Made by a program: the position numbers and the translations under genes | Part shown: positions 62,784-64,000 of the stretch, piece after piece | How positions within the stretch are numbered: the stretch's first letter is position 1 | How the letters are laid out: each line of letters opens with the position of its first letter | Notes under the pieces: generated by a model | What the model was told of the DNA's origin: nothing | Databases searched by the model: none | The model's input: only the letters and a program-made list of their open reading frames with translations | Origin: Pseudomonas cichorii | Lineage (GTDB): Bacteria > Pseudomonadota > Gammaproteobacteria > Pseudomonadales > Pseudomonadaceae | DNA length: 64,000 nt | NCBI RefSeq assembly: GCF_003700275.1 | Contig: NZ_RBRE01000083.1 | Coordinates: 1-64,000 of the forward strand | Direction of reading: 5' to 3'

Positions 62784-63581
62784 ATGAACATTTCCGCCAT
62801 TCGTCGCACGTTTCTCTTCTCGGCTCTGACGCTGGTGCTGGGCACCGGCATCGCGGGGCAAGCCATGGCCGGCGAACAACTGCAAAAGATCAAGGACAGC
62901 GGCACCCTCAATGTGGGCCTGGAAGGCACTTATCCACCTTTCAGCTTCGTGGACGAAAACGGCAAGCTCACGGGTTTTGAAGTCGAATTGTCCGAAGCTC
63001 TGGCCAGGGAACTGGGCGTCAAGGCCAAGGTACAACCGAGCAAATGGGACGGTATTCTCGCGGCCCTGGAATCAAAGCGCCTGGATGTGGTGATCAATCA
63101 GGTGACCATTTCCGACGAGCGCAAGAAGAAGTACGACTTCTCCCAGCCCTACACCATCTCCGGCCTGCAGGCGCTCACCCAGAAGAAGAATGAAGACACC
63201 ATCAAGACGCCTCAGGATCTGGCAGGCAAGAAAGTCGGCGTAGGCCTGGGCACCAACTATGAGCAGTGGATCAAGGCCAATGTCCCGACAGCCATCGTCA
63301 AGACCTACGACGATGATCCGACCAAGTTCCAGGATCTGCGCGTAGGCCGTATCGACGCCATTCTGGTCGACCGCCTGGCCGCTCTGGAAATCGCAGCCAA
63401 GACCAAGAATGCCTTTGGTGTCGCGGGTGCTCCGTTCTCCCGTCAGGAATCCGGTATTGCCCTGCGCAAGGGCGAGCCTGAATTGCTCGACGCCATCAAC
63501 AAGGCCCTCGACAAGCTGCGCGCCGACGGCACCCTGGCCAAGCTGTCGCAAAAGTACTTCAACGCTGATGTGACCAAATGA
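62784..63581 (+). CDS. tcyJ: Cystine ABC transporter substrate-binding protein
   Basis: The product has 265 aa (also called FliY). A signal peptide (TFLFSALTLVLGTGIAGQAMA) precedes an amino-acid-binding fold: LNVGLEGTYPPFSFVDENGKLTGFEVELSEALARELG, WDGILAALESKRLDVVINQVTISDERKKKYDFSQPY, VGRIDAILVDRLAAL. It binds cystine in the periplasm. The upstream 203 bases are AT-rich and may hold a promoter I cannot assign. Its stop overlaps the permease start (ATGA). Confidence 0.92.
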   Translation: MNISAIRRTFLFSALTLVLGTGIAGQAMAGEQLQKIKDSGTLNVGLEGTYPPFSFVDENGKLTGFEVELSEALARELGVKAKVQPSKWDGILAALESKRLDVVINQVTISDERKKKYDFSQPYTISGLQALTQKKNEDTIKTPQDLAGKKVGVGLGTNYEQWIKANVPTAIVKTYDDDPTKFQDLRVGRIDAILVDRLAALEIAAKTKNAFGVAGAPFSRQESGIALRKGEPELLDAINKALDKLRADGTLAKLSQKYFNADVTK

Positions 63582-64000
63582 TCGAAGAGAGCCTAAAGCT
63601 CGTAGCGGACTCTGCGCCCTTTCTCCTCAAGGGCGCGTACTACACGGTCATTCTCAGTCTGGGCGGAATGTTTTTCGGCTTGCTGCTGGGCTTCGGCCTG
63701 GCACTTATGCGCCTGTCGCGTTTCCGGCTGATAAGCTGGCCGGCACGTGTCTACGTCTCGTTCTTTCGTGGCACGCCGCTGCTTGTGCAACTGTTCGTGA
63801 TCTATTACGGCCTGCCGCAACTGGGGATCGAACTGGAGCCGCTGTCTGCAGCACTGATCGGTTTCTCGTTGAACATGGCTGCCTATGCCTGTGAAATCCT
63901 GCGCGCCGCCATCGGTGCCGTGGAACGCGGGCAGTGGGAAGCAGCAGCCAGTATCGGCATGACCCGCTGGCAGGCCATGCGCCGGGCGATCCTCCCGCAA
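63578..64000 (+). CDS. tcyL: Cystine ABC transporter permease, 5' part (cut by window edge)
   Basis: The first 141 codons are present. The ATG overlaps the tcyJ stop. At least three membrane helices (YYTVILSLGGMFFGLLLGFGLALM, FVIYYGLPQLG, AALIGFSLNMAAYACEILRAAIG), SFFRGTPLLVQLF and the start of the EAA loop (QWEAAASIGMTRWQAMRRAILPQ) identify a polar amino-acid permease. With TcyJ it would import cystine. The ATPase gene is expected just beyond the window. Confidence 0.9.
   Translation, partial: MIEESLKLVADSAPFLLKGAYYTVILSLGGMFFGLLLGFGLALMRLSRFRLISWPARVYVSFFRGTPLLVQLFVIYYGLPQLGIELEPLSAALIGFSLNMAAYACEILRAAIGAVERGQWEAAASIGMTRWQAMRRAILPQ

Noticed and set aside
1..64000. tRNA genes, CRISPR arrays, insertion sequences or prophage attachment sites
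   Set aside because: No cloverleaf with a recognisable T-loop, no regularly spaced repeat array, no transposase or integrase gene and no long terminal direct repeats were seen by reading; short or degenerate ones could be missed.

Overview
The window is chromosomal DNA of a Pseudomonas, most likely from the P. syringae/P. fluorescens lineages. The grounds are: a type VI secretion (T6SS) locus with the same gene order as P. aeruginosa HSI-II; the hut, cadA/cadR, typA, thiI, glnA and ntrBC blocks; sigma-54 promoters; and REP sequences of the GGAGCGAATTCATTCGCG type. Nearly all genes have GC-rich Pseudomonas codon use. By eye, two stretches are clearly AT-richer: about 1-3250 and 24300-26100. 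Both hold T6SS cargo.

Layout. (1) 1-30477, all on the minus strand: a complete H2-type T6SS except for hcp. In transcription order it runs tssA, tssB, tssC, tssE, a PAAR cargo module (PAAR spike with a C-terminal extension, a 310-aa cargo protein, a one-TM protein), tssF, tssG, clpV, sfa (sigma-54 activator), a 46-aa lipoprotein, fha, tssJ, tssK, tssL, tssM, stp1, stk1, then vgrG with a second cargo module. That module comprises a Sel1-repeat exported protein, a 1045-aa multidomain peptidoglycan hydrolase, an exported putative immunity protein and decayed gene relics. (2) 31162-38167: histidine utilisation, hutU-hutH-hutT-hutI-hutG, behind a HutC-type operator. (3) 38279-41043: Zn/Cd/Pb ATPase cadA, divergent from cadR with a CadR operator between them. 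(4) 41175-44589: typA and thiI. (5) 44718-50939: nitrogen control. glnA has a sigma-54 promoter and NtrC-like site, a cupin and two DUF4124 proteins follow, then ntrB-ntrC behind a perfect NtrC dyad and a candidate sigma-54 promoter. (6) 50996-58043: a LacI-family regulator, divergent from a TonB receptor, a flavin monooxygenase, an orphan SsuA-like binding protein and an aldo-keto reductase, with a perfect LacI-type palindrome between. (7) 58239-64000: the BCCT transporter betT, then a sulfur/cysteine group (serine acetyltransferase, D-cysteine desulfhydrase, cystine binding protein, permease cut by the window edge).

How the parts fit. The T6SS carries its own transcriptional activator (Sfa), a kinase/phosphatase/FHA control set, and a good RsmA/CsrA motif over the tssA start codon. 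The two cargo modules sit behind the two spike proteins (VgrG and PAAR), as expected for effectors loaded on the tip. The hut operon and the glnA/ntrBC region together serve nitrogen supply.

The most notable region is the vgrG cargo module. It encodes one protein with an NlpC/P60-like N-terminus, an atypical M23-like middle and a GH19-like C-terminus, overlapping an exported partner gene, beside relics of further genes. No tRNA, rRNA, CRISPR array, transposase or phage gene was recognised.
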